From Stromatinia cepivora (Eukaryota > Ascomycota > Leotiomycetes > Helotiales > Sclerotiniaceae): a stretch of DNA of 64,000 nucleotides. This document shows positions 11,476 to 22,620 of the stretch, in pieces. The notes beneath the pieces were generated by a model. That model did no database searches. It was given only the letters and a program-made list of their open reading frames with translations, and was not told the origin of the DNA. A program made the position numbers and the translations under genes. Location of the stretch: positions 1 through 64,000 of the forward strand of contig RCTD01000004.1 in NCBI GenBank assembly GCA_014898415.1, written 5' to 3'. Numbering within the stretch: position 1 is the first letter of the stretch; the number at the start of each line of letters is the position of its first letter.

Positions 11476-14400
11476 TGTATCGATAATCTTAATAAAATCG
11501 AGATAATACAAAAAAAAACAAAAGAATTCAAAGAATATCGGGATACCGAAGAAGATTTCAATTTAGAAGCTACAATTGAAATTATATAGAATGCTTGTTT
11601 AGAAGAAGAAAAGCATTTAAAACCAAATATTTAGATTCTATCTTTATTTTAAACGTTATATAGGATATAAGATTTCTTAATCTAATTAAGTTTATAAAAG
11701 AAGAAGTATTTACCTTTCCCTATAATCTTTCAAAAAATGATTATATTTATCGATCAAAAACATTTATTAATTTTGAAACAAATGGATTTGTTTTTATTAA
11801 TACTATATTCCTTATTTGTTTATTTTCTATATTTAAACCTAGAATTATATTGCTTAAAGCTTCAATTGAAGTTAAAGAGTATAATAATATACAAGATTAT
11901 ACCATTACTCATTTCACATTCCTTAATTTAATGATCGATAATTATAAACAATCTTTTATCCTTTTCCTTATTATTGAATTAGAAAGTTATAATATTATTT
12001 TAAATAGACTTTGATTATCAAAGATTCGAACAAAGCTTGATTATTTTAATCGATATCTCGAATAGCCTAAAGAGAGACCCTGTACCATCTCCTATTCGAA
12101 TAATCTTCTTGTTACTCAATCATCCCTTTATAAACGGAAGATCGATTGATTAACCCAATAAGATATTAATTAACGAGATAACCAATTCAAAGAATATTGA
12201 AATCGAAAAGATTTACAATTGAACAGATCAATCGTAGTTGATAATATACAACAAAAACCTTTAAATATAAATGCAATACAGACTTTTATTGAAAAAGAAA
12301 AAGTCCCGATTCTCTTCAAATTCAATTTATCTTTTTCCCAACCAATCATATCATCATTATAGATCTACAAATATCTCCCCTATATATCGCCCGAAATCCT
12401 CAATCTATATATATTCAAATCCGATAAATTCCAATTAGAATATAAGAGAGATAAACAAACTGAACTTTTTATTATTATTCTAAAAGAATTCGATGATATA
12501 ATATATTTCCAATAGAATAAACGATATACAGAAAAAAGAGTACTGATTGCCTTAATCGAATTCAAGAATACAAAAGTTCGAAAGAAACTCGATCGAATAT
12601 TAGCCGAAATCGATTCAGAATCTGAAATATTATCTGAATATCGATAATATCATTGAACCTTTTCCAAATATAAATTAAACATTTTACCTTCTAACCGATT
12701 TTATAATTATAAAATCATATTGGAAGGTGAAGGAAAACAAACCTTGTATTATAGTCTGTTTTACAAAATGTCTCTGGAATAACTGGAAGTCGTCAAAGAA
12801 TATATTATGGATAATTTCAATAAAGATTTCATTGAATCTAATCAAGCCTTTTATACTATACTTATCCTATTTATCAAGAAACCTAATAATAATTTGAAAT
12901 TCTATATAAACTTTAGATTATTGAATTTCTTAATGCATAAAGATCAATATCCCTTCCCTTTGATCAACGAAATGCTTTTTCGGTTTTCCGGTGTTAAGAT
13001 CTTTATCAAACTCGATATTCGTCAAGCTTTCCATCACATAAGAATGAATCCTATTTCGGAAAAGTATACTACCTTTCAAACCCGATATAGATTATACAAA
13101 TATAAGATTGTACTATTCGGATTAACGAATGATTTTGTAATTTATTAGTATTATATGAATAATGTTCTATTTGATTATTTAGATGTTTTCTATATAATAT
13201 ATTTTAACGATATTTTAATCTATTTCGAAAACGAAAAAGAATATCAAACTTATGTTAAGCTAATTCTCGAATAATTAAAAGCTATTGATCTACAAGCGGA
13301 TCTCAAAAAATACGAATTCAATGTTATATATATCAAATATTTGGACTTTATCATTTCTACTAAAGAAATAAAGGTAGATTTTGAAAAGATTGAAATAATT
13401 AAGAATTGGATTTTTTCAATAATAATGAAAGAGATTTAATTATTCCTTGGTTTTTGCAATTTTTATCAACGGTTCATTAAAAATTATAATATAATAGCGA
13501 AACCTTTTAACGAATTCATTAAAGCAAATATTAAATTTGTATTCAACAAAATATACCAAAATACATTCAATATCTTGAAGAAAAAGCTTATCTCCACTTC
13601 GTTCCTGTAATATTATAATCATTGATTCCCTTATATACTCGAAACAGATATATCTGATGAGGTAGTTGCTAATATATTATCATAATAGTATAATAAAGAT
13701 TAGTTTCCCATAGTTTATTTTTTTAAGATTATAATTGCTGTTAAATTGAACTACAAAGTTTATGATAAAGAAATACTATCAATCATTCGATCTTTCAATT
13801 ATTAAAAAACAGAATTCGCCGATTTATTATATAAAATCAAAATTTATACTGATTATAAGGTTCTCGAATATTTTATAATTATTAAAACTTTCAATATCCA
13901 ACAAATTCGCTGGATAAAAGTTCTAACTAATTATAACTTTATCATTATATATCATTTTGGAAAAGATAACCCTTTCGCTGATACTTTAATCTATTGAATC
14001 GATGAATTGGATCTTTAGAACTATATCAAAAAGAAGAATCGTTTTCAATAGCTTATTAAAGATAATCAAATTGATACCGAAATCATAAGAAAAGCCTTAC
14101 AAAAATATTATCCAAACGAAACAGCAATTATTAGTATCGATTTGAATGAAATTGTTCTTCGATTTAATTTAATTAATCATATCATCGAAGCAAATAAAAC
14201 TATAAATAATTTATTAATATTCAAAATGCAAACTATCCAAGATCATAAATATATATCATTCCAAAATAATCTTTTGCTCTACAATGATCACTTAGTGATA
14301 CCTGATATCGATAATTTTCGAACTTATCTGATTTATAAAGTTCATAATTCCATTTCCATTGTTTATTTTGGTATAAACAAAATCTATCTTTTATTATCTC

Positions 14401-15600
14401 AACAATATTATTGGCTTAAAATGCACAATATTGTAATCAGATATATATACAATTGTTATATCTACAAATACAATTCCGTTTTATATAATTATACCCCTGA
14501 TTTATTATATCCATTTCCGATTTCTAATCGAATATAGTAATATATTATTATAGATTATTGTAACTTTAATAAAGATAAATATGGATATAATAACATTTTA
14601 GTCATTATTGATTGATTAACAAAGCAAACTATTTCCATATTTTATTACAAATCAATCAATATTTAAACTCAAGTACAATTATATTTTTATTATATATATC
14701 GATATTATAATCCCCCTAACATTATAATATCGAATTGCGGCCCCCAATTTATATTACAGTTCTAAAAGGAATTCAGTTAAATTCTAAGAACCAATCTCAA
14801 ACTATCTATTGCTTACCATCCCTAAACCGATAATCAAACTGAGATCTATAATCAGTATCTTTAATAATGATTAAGGTTATTTATTAATTATTATCAAAAC
14901 AATTGATTAAAATTCCTACCTATAATAAATTACGTGCAATTTACTTTTCCATATGATTCCTTAGGAGGGCTTATACCTTACGAAATTCTATATAGGTATA
15001 TACCGAAATGTATATGAGAATGAAAGGAAGATATTAATAAGCCAATAAACGATATAAATATATATAATACTCGTATATATATAAAACATAATAGATTAGT
15101 TTTTGTACAAACAAAAAAAAATTTATTATATATCTAAACCAAAATGTCGAAATCCATAAATGCTCATTAGTATAAGATCGATTTCGATATCGGAGATTAT
15201 ATATAACTCAATATAAAAAGTTACTCTACCTAAAGACTATCTAAGAAACTAAACTTCCCAATTCAAGGAAGATTTAAGATCATTGATCAATCTAGAAACT
15301 CTTTCAAATTCGAACTCCCGATTACAATGAAAATTCATCCTGTTTTCCCTTTAGATCGATTATATAAGGCATATAATGATCCTCTTCCTAATCAGATACT
15401 CAAATTATCTTTACTTATTAATATAACTAATAATTCGGAATGGAAAGTGGAGAAGGTTTTAGTAATAAAGAAAGCACAAAAAACCTTATTATATAGAATC
15501 TCGTAGTTTAATAGCGATACCGATCTTATTTGGTATCCTACTTTCGATTTTAAAATATCATCGCACCTTCTGTACGATTTTCATCTGGCCAATCCAATGT
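11476..15600 (+). pseudogene. pol remnant of gypsy-A1 (protease, RT, RNase H, integrase, chromodomain)
   Basis: Protease ~11476-12014, by correspondence with the better preserved frame in gypsy-A2. Reverse transcriptase ~12660-13440: readable FIKKPNNNLKFYINFR, KDQYPFPLI, KLDIRQAFHHIRM. The catalytic YxDD box near 13200 reads YFNDILIY, with the first Asp replaced by Asn. RNase H ~13540-14040. The integrase zinc-binding part is at 14142-14537 (VHNSISIVYFG, QQYYWLKM, NCYIY) and the core follows to ~15060. The chromodomain is at ~15420-15600 ([15 protein letters not shown]). Stops and D-to-N changes indicate complete inactivation by RIP. Confidence 0.9.
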
Positions 15601-15750
15601 TGCTTGGTCCTTTTAATCGATTAATTGATTGGATAAAGCTTTATAAAAGCGGAAAAGATAATTATAATCATATGAATAACAATTCACCTATGAAATCAAG
15701 GGAAAGAAAAATGTTCTTCAATACAACAGACTAGATGTTATGATTTTATA

Positions 15751-15995
15751 ATGGTGTATATATATACGATTGTGAAAGGATTGAAAACCTATATAAATTC
15801 GAAAGAATTTGATTGTATATATATATAACCCGAGTTCTATACAATAAACGAACTGCCATCATCAAGATAATACAAAGGCAATATATTTCAAAAACTTATG
15901 CCTATAATCATTTCAAAAATTATATAAAGGGAAGTTTGAATATAATAAAAACGAAATATAACGTTACCTCTATCGATTTTGTTCAATTTGATTAA
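15751..15995 (+). pseudogene. Small frame downstream of pol in gypsy-A1
   Basis: Colinear with the intact 78-codon frame 41473-41709 of gypsy-A2, but interrupted here by stop codons. It lies between the chromodomain and the 3' noncoding repeats. Function unknown. Confidence 0.5.
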
Positions 15996-16265
15996 TTTAA
16001 TCAATTTGGTCGATTAATTTGATCGATTTCGGAATTAACTATATTAATCATTCATTATTATTATACTATAATTCAACCTCCTTCCCTTTTCTATTGAAAC
16101 TTTTTCCTTTCAGAAGTTCCCCAAATCAAGGAGAATACAAATCAATATTAATTTAATCAATTAATGAACGATTTGGTCGATTTGATCAATTTATTCATCA
16201 TTTTGATCAATTTGATCGATAATTTTGGTCAATTTGATCAATTTCCATTAAATTGACTAAATCAA
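15972..16265 (+). repeat. GATCAATTT-type degenerate repeats of gypsy-A1
   Basis: Repeated (A/G)ATCAATTTGATCGATT motifs occur in two blocks, before and after a ~100-bp unique piece. The same layout occurs in gypsy-A2 at 41700-41990. The motif is close to self-complementary (TTGATCAA). Confidence 0.75.
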
Positions 16266-16375
16266 TTAAAATAACCAATCTAATTGATTTAAAACTCATG
16301 AACTTTCACAAAACCTGGTTTTCGATGAAATAATAATGGAATAGAAAAGTGAAACGCTCGAAGGCAAGCTTTTCC

Positions 16376-16389
16376 GAAGGGGGGGGTAA
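16376..16389 (+). promoter_or_regulatory. Polypurine tract of gypsy-A1
   Basis: GAAGGGGGGGGTAA directly abuts the 3' LTR and is identical in gypsy-A2 (42099-42112). Position and purine content fit the plus-strand primer of reverse transcription. Confidence 0.8.
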
Positions 16390-16671
16390 TATCACAAATC
16401 GTGAACTATAGGAGGCTAATCATATAATACCTTTTATCTTCTATATCAATTTATGAACTGATCATCCATATATATGCATTACAAATTATATAATTTAGTA
16501 TAGTAAAATAGTAATCCTAATAATATATACATACAATTCTACAACCTATAAATAGATATTTGTATATATATATCTAGTTGCTCCTTACAAGCCATAATTC
16601 TTCAATTGTAGATTCTAAAGAACATAATTGACCCTGTTTATTCAGCTCTATTACGGCTCTTGTACGTCACA
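16390..16671 (+). repeat. 3' LTR of gypsy-A1
   Basis: 282 bp, from TATCACAAATCGTGA (initial TG altered to TA) to TGTACGTCACA. More RIPed than the 5' LTR of the same element. Confidence 0.95.
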
Positions 16672-16676
16672 CTCTT

Positions 16677-17202
16677 TTCCTTTTTGCAGATTTAAAATAT
16701 CTTTGGTATTTTGATTACGAGCTTGAAACGAGAGTATATTATATCATTTATATTATTTCAATATAATTTTCATATTCATATTTATATTTATATTTATATT
16801 TATAGGAACTATATAAGAGCTAAAATCTACTTTATACTTTAGTATAGAATTCGATACACAAACCACTTTCGAAAAGAATCACTAAAAGTTCTGAATAACT
16901 TCAAAATTTATAATTAATAAAAGAAATTCAAATTATGAATATTTGATAGACTACGCAATACAAGCTGGTTATAGGGCTTAAGGGGCGTAAAAAATAACTA
17001 TAAGGAGTGTAGCGAATCTATTGTTATTTTTAACCGGCCGGAGCCAAAGCTCGTGATTGATTATAATAATTTATTTTTTTAAGATTTCGTTTTTAGGAAG
17101 CTTTATAGAATATCAAGATTTTAAAGAATGCAGAGAGTTAGCGATTAATAATATATTATTTATATAATTATATATAACAAATAAATTAATTTAAATTAAA
17201 TA
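16677..17202. other. AT-rich spacer with a short less-degraded island
   Basis: No gene. A short TTTATA-type repeat lies near 16770-16805. The segment 16967-17060 is richer in G and C and contains an imperfect hairpin. Otherwise nothing recognised. Confidence 0.5.
16967..17060. other. Un-RIPed island with imperfect 13-bp inverted repeat
   Basis: AAAAATAACTATA (about 16990-17002) pairs with TATTGTTATTTTT (about 17019-17031) with one mismatch. It is followed by the GC-rich AACCGGCCGGAGCCAAAGCT. It may be the terminal part of an unidentified DNA transposon; no partner TIR was found in the window. Confidence 0.4.
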
Positions 17203-17661
<459 letters not shown>

Positions 17662-18006
17662 AGATTAAGAGTTGAAATTCCTTATAATCCAAATATGTTT
17701 ATTCTTTTAAAACAATGAAAGTATATTAAAAAGATGAAGTTTAATTTAGATGTTTATAATCAAGTATATATAGCTTATATTAAATTATTAAATAAAGATT
17801 TAAAATTTAAAATGTTTAATAATAGTAAATCATTATTATTAAGTTTTAATATCAAAATTTAAGAAAAGATTATTATTAAAAGATCAAAAAATATTAATTT
17901 AATTATTTCTGAATTAAATATAGAAGCTATAAATTCATAACAAAATAAATTATAAATAAAAAGTATAAAATATAAAATAAAAACACTTGAAAATAATAAA
18001 ACTTAG

Positions 18007-18233
18007 GATATTATTAATATTAAAAATATTGAAAATATTGAAAATATTGAAAATATTGAAAATATTGAAAATATTGAAAATATTATTAATTGAAAATATT
18101 GAAAATATTGAAAATATTATTAATTGAAAATATTGAAAATATTGAAAATATTGAAAATATTATTAATTGAAAATATTGAAAATATTGAAAATATTGAAAA
18201 TATTGAAAATATTGAAAATATTGAAAATATTAT
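18007..18233. repeat. 9-bp minisatellite AAAATATTG with higher-order spacers
   Basis: Runs of AAAATATTG units are separated three times by ATTATTAATTG, giving blocks of different copy number. It lies inside the copia linker region. The reading frame 18167-18379 (Lys-Ile-Leu repeats) is this array running into the neighbouring LTR and is not a gene. Confidence 0.95.
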
Positions 18234-18267
18234 TAATAAAATGGATATATAAAATTAAATATCTATT

Positions 18268-18577
18268 TGTCACGGAAAGCCTTACGATCCCCTGTATCAT
18301 ACGAAGGATCAAGGGTATGCTTTCCAATCGGAATGAAGGATCTTCTAGATCTTACCAATCTCTCCGATTGACAAGGTGATCCTGATATACTAGTAAACAA
18401 AGGTCTAGTCTAATCGAGGTATTTATCGATTAGATAATCACTTATTTGTTCTATATATACAGCCCTTGATCCATATGATCAAGGGCAAGTCATTTAATTC
18501 TATTTACTCTACCAATCACGTGTACCACCTATTCCCCGATCCCTAAAAGTGCTCTGTAATCATACTATCCCGTGATA
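18268..18577 (+). repeat. Solo R-type LTR
   Basis: 310 bp, TGTCACGGAAAGC to CCCGTGATA, with perfect target duplication CTATT (18263-18267 and 18578-18582). The same family as 8983-9291 and 4467-4778, and inverted relative to 19089-19399, which lies 511 bp further on. Confidence 0.92.
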
Positions 18578-18591
18578 CTATTAGATAATAA

Positions 18592-19085
18592 TATCGAATT
18601 TAAAATTGGATTTGTAATTAAAGAATTCGAATAATTATATATATTAGATTATTTAGATATATTTACTAATATAATTAAATAAATAACCTGGAAATTAATA
18701 TTCGTTTTAGCTATAAATAAAGAATGATATATATATAAAATAAATATAATATTAGCTTTTATATAAAATCCTTTAAAGTTTATGATAAAAATAATAATAA
18801 TAAAAACATTATTATATTAAAACTAAATAAAACTTTATATAATTTAAAATAATTAATTAGAATATGATATAATACCTTAAAGAATATCTTAAATAAATTA
18901 AATTTTATTAAATTAATTATAAACAAATATATATTTTATAATAAAACCTCTAGTTTAATATTAAATATATTTATTAATAATATAATTATTATAGATTCTA
19001 TAAAAGATCTAATAAAACATTTTATTAAAAATCTAAAAAAAATTTAGATTTAAAAAATTTAGATCTTATAAAAAACTATTTAGAT
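18592..19085 (+). pseudogene. Copia-type reverse transcriptase remnant
   Basis: Readable pieces in order: a FKIGFVIKEFE-like segment, LDYLDIFTNIIK, TWKLIFVLAINKE, and, near the end, IFINNIIIID where the RVT_2 family carries the catalytic V-D-D box (both Asp are Asn). Order and spacing match Ty1/copia reverse transcriptase. Many stops. Confidence 0.65.
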
Positions 19086-19088
19086 ATT

Positions 19089-19399
19089 TATCACGGGATA
19101 ATATGACTACAGAGCACTTTCAGGGATCGGGGAATAGATGGTACATATGATTGATAAAATAAAATAGAATTGAATGATTTGTCTTTAATTATATAAATCA
19201 AGGGCTATATATATAGAACAAATAAATAATTATCTAACCAATATATACTTTGATTAAATTAGATCTTTGTTTATTAATATATCAAGATTATTTTATTAAT
19301 TGGAAAGATTAATAAGTACTAAAAGATTCTTTATTCCGATTAAAAAGTATACTCTTGATTTTTTATAAAATATAAAAAATTATAAGGCTTTTTATAATA
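19089..19399 (-). repeat. 3' LTR of inverted element R
   Basis: 311 bp. On the plus strand it begins TATCACGGGATA and ends GCTTTTTATAATA, the complement of the LTR at 4467-4778. Confidence 0.85.
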
Positions 19400-19499
19400 T
19401 ACTCCTTAAATCGAAGAGCAATCTAAAACAAATAAAAAAGTATAGAAAATAACAATTCATTTAATTCATAAAGGAATATATAAAACAATTATAAATAAA

Positions 19500-19662
19500 T
19501 GTTAACAAGTCATATTGAGTGGGTGGAAAAGCATTATTTTTATAAGGTTATCTGGCTAGAAGCTATTATACAGGTTGTATGATTCGGTAGAATTATATGC
19601 AGGCTAATCCCATTATAGTATAGTCCCATGCTTAGATATATAGTATGATCCAAAATCCAATA
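19500..19662. repeat. Left LTR of TRIM-2
   Basis: 163 bp, differing from the right LTR by a small number of transitions, including the terminal CA to TA. Confidence 0.9.
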
Positions 19663-21472
19663 TTCCCCTAGGAGTATAATATATATAAAAGCAGAGAAGG
19701 CTAAACTATAAGTATTATAATTGGTTTAAACCAAATTGAGCAATGTTAGCCTGAAATAGAAAGCTAATAATGTTGGATGATTATTCCTTTGTTAGATCTT
19801 TTAAAATCCAAAATCTAACAAGATTATTTCGAATAGAATGATTGTTTTATGATAATATAATAATCTTTAAAGGATAATTAATATCCCTTTTTTCATAATA
19901 AAAATTAAAGGAAATCCATCTCTTCTGTTCCCAATCCTTCAATTGTATTGGGCTAGAGCTTTCAGTCCTATATCGCAATATAGATGTCTTTTTCTAATAA
20001 GACAATATATCCTATAAAATTATATTTATAACTCTTCCCTTTGTAGCAAAAATATAACTAGTTATTAGTCAGAATGATTGATAGACTACTAATTAATAGC
20101 TTTTGTTTTGGGGAACTATTATATCTGTCGATCTTTAGTATTATACTTGTCTAAATATTAATGGTCTCCATATACTAGTTGGTAAATTTTATTAATTATT
20201 GATTTCAGGAAATTATAATATCTATTGATTTTTAGTATTATATTTGGTTAGATATCTAATGGTCTTTATATACTATATAATAAAATCTAATATTCTTTTT
20301 ATTTGGATATATATCCTTTTATTATTAATATAATTATCCGCTTCTTTTAGTATATCATTTTGTATATTTTTTGGTATACAATCTCCTCCTTTAATTCTAT
20401 TTCCAGTTCCTTTTGTAATCGCTTTCGGTTCTATCTTTGATTTTTTTATCAGGAATACTCTTTTTCTTTTTTACGATCGTTAATATAATTATTGTTGTAA
20501 GTATTGAATATAAAGATACAATAAAATAATACTGATCTAGGGGTAAGAATAAAGTAGGATTGAAGCGATACATAATAAGCAATATATCAAAAGATAATGA
20601 AGTTGATGATTATAATTACAAAAGAAGAACAAAAAGATATCGAAAATATCAACAACAATATAAAGAGGTGGTGATCAGGGAAAGGGTTGGATGTTAATAG
20701 AGAATCCCTAAAAGGAATATAAAGAACACTCCCCTAAAATGGAAGCGTTATTCCTTAAAACAAAAACGGTAATATCTCCTCAATATAATATAGTAAATAA
20801 AAGGATCTCCTAATACAAATGGTATGGGATTCCTTCAAAAAACGAAAAACAAGTATGGATTTCATAGCTCCCCTAAAAACTATACCAGAAACATAATCTC
20901 CAACACTTCTATTAGGTTTTCTACAGGGAATCTATTAACTGTGTAAGAATCGAAGGTATTCGAGAAACAGGAATATTCGAATCTTATCTGGAAAGGTTTC
21001 GAAAAGGCTTACTTTGTTTTACAGAGTACTTATTTCAAGGTAAAGAGGTTTCCAAAAGAGAAAAGAGATATCGAAGGAATTGATTGACTTTTGAATTATC
21101 AGAAAAAGGATGTAAAAAGGTGGTATCTTCTGTCTAAGTAATTTCCTAAAGCGGGTTTTCTTGTATTAACTGTATTATTGGGATTCAATTTTGCCAATAT
21201 ATTTAGTATAATAGACTTCCTTGCTTATCTGCTGAGTAGTCTATAATCCTACTCGATCCTACTCTGCAGATTTATTTAATATAACGGGCTCCTTCATTCT
21301 AACTATATTGTTGAGATTCAATTCTGTTAATGTATTTAGTATAACAGGTTTCCCTGTTCAATTGTATCGATCTTGTTTGTCTATTTTGCCGGATCTATTG
21401 AGGACTTAATCTTTCATTCTGAAAGATTAATCCTAAACTATGTAATGATATACAGAACCCGGACTTATAACT

Positions 21473-21635
21473 TGTTAACAAATTATATTGAGTAGGTGGA
21501 AAAGCATTATTTTTATAAGGTTATCTGGTTAGAAGTTATTATACAGGTTGTGTGATTCGGTAGAATCATGTGCAGGCTAATCCCATTATAGTATAGTCCC
21601 ATGCTTAGATATACGGTATGATCCAAAATCCAACA
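21473..21635. repeat. Right LTR of TRIM-2
   Basis: 163 bp, TGTTAACAAATTATA to ATCCAACA. Confidence 0.9.
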
Positions 21636-21909
21636 ATAAATATTAATAAAAAAATAATATAATATATAAATCTGAAATGATTTTAATACTTTTGGAATAA
21701 AAGAGAATTTGATTATATAAAAACTATAAATATCTTTTAATCTTCGACTTATTACCTACAATATTCTTCGAAATCAAGATTTTGAATAATAAAAAGAAAG
21801 TTTTCCATCAAAAGAGTATAAAAGAATAATTAATCCTGCAATATAACAATTGAGAATACTTATAATTACTAGATTACAATATATTAATCATAATAATGAA
21901 ATAAAATGA

Positions 21910-22150
21910 ATGAATTTTTAAAAATATATAGATCCCCTTTTCGCATTTTTGTTTTTTATTTTAATCAAATTTTTATTGATCATTATTATATTTAAGATTT
22001 CGGGATCTAAAAAAACTAAACAAACAAATCTCAATTATACTAAATAAATAATAATTAAAAAGAAAACTTTGAAAAAATCGAATACAAAAAAAGATCCCAA
22101 TATTCTTTCGAGGGATTAACAAACCAAATAAAAAAAGTTAATGAATTCAA
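21910..22150 (+). pseudogene. Antisense frame of inverted element R, broken
   Basis: Aligns codon by codon with 4099-3869 (ATG-AAT start, then ISGSKKTKQTN against ISGLKKTKQIN) but contains stops produced by CAA-to-TAA changes. Function unknown. Confidence 0.4.
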
Positions 22151-22368
22151 TATAGATATCGAACCAAGATATCAATCTTTGGAAATATAATTTAATTAAA
22201 TCTATTCCTAGAATAATATACAATTAACTATTTCAAAAATCATTTCCCTTTATCAAAGGAACTGTTGTTCGTTATAATCAATTGCTTATTATAAATTCAA
22301 ATAATAATTTGAAAGTAGATTTCGTTTTTGAATTCTATTATATAATTGAAAGATTTTATTAATCCTGT

Positions 22369-22620
22369 TGTCGGGATAACTGTATACGGGGAAGTGAAGC
22401 TTATCAATGAACGTATAGAACTCTTTGATTGTTAATACATTTTGATTTGCCTAAAAAACTAGAATTTATGGAGGGTGAAAAACTATATAATGGTGTATAT
22501 CGAGGTATTAATGCGAGTATTAGTGTGTATATGATCCTTATCATCTTTATTATCTTTATTATTCTTATTATTTTTATTATTCTTATCATTTTTATTATGT
22601 ATATGATTTATATTCCGATA
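22369..22620 (-). repeat. Left LTR (3' end) of the minus-strand element
   Basis: 252 bp. Longer than its partner because of an expanded TCATCTTTATTAT-type repeat at about 22533-22600, where the other copy has three CCTTACCAT units. Confidence 0.75.

Larger units (their letters stand above)
9629..16671 (+). mobile_element. gypsy-A1: full-length chromodomain Ty3/gypsy element
   Basis: Two 282-bp LTRs (9629-9910 and 16390-16671) are flanked by the exact target duplication CTCTT (9624-9628, 16672-16676). Internal order is gag, protease, reverse transcriptase, RNase H, integrase, chromodomain, then a ~0.8-kb 3' region with a small frame and GATCAATTT-like repeats, then a G-tract before the 3' LTR. 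Domain order with a chromodomain after integrase defines a chromovirus-type gypsy. All frames carry RIP stops. A colinear copy is at 35350-42394. Confidence 0.95.
17662..19088 (+). mobile_element. Ty1/copia pol fragment interrupted by a solo LTR
   Basis: Plus-strand sequence on both sides of the solo LTR at 18268-18577 reads as a copia-type polyprotein: a linker region (17690-18010) and a reverse transcriptase part (18592-19085). It is bounded on the left by the TAA repeat and on the right by inverted element R. Neither its own LTR nor its integrase core is visible. It is the oldest layer here, because the solo LTR and probably R inserted into it. Confidence 0.6.
19500..21635. mobile_element. 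TRIM-2: small non-autonomous LTR element
   Basis: Identical-length 163-bp direct repeats (19500-19662 and 21473-21635) begin TGTTAACAA and end CCAATA / CCAACA, with perfect target duplication ATAAA (19495-19499, 21636-21640). It is inserted in the inverted element R; removing it restores continuity with the direct R copy. The 1.8-kb interior has no recognisable gag or pol on either strand. It is clearly less AT-rich than its host element, so it is younger or less RIPed. Unrelated in sequence to TRIM-1. Confidence 0.9.
19089..22368 (-). mobile_element. Element R, inverted copy, split by TRIM-2
   Basis: The reverse complement of 19089-19499 joined to 21636-22368 is colinear with ~3640-4778. 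It starts with the R-type LTR (19089-19399), so the element points leftwards and only its 3' part is present. It ends abruptly at 22368, exactly where the LTR of the 22369-43710 element starts. Confidence 0.85.

Noticed and set aside
18007..18233. Possible CRISPR-like array
   Set aside because: Units are 9 bp with an invariant AT-only spacer, and the host is a fungus. It is a minisatellite.
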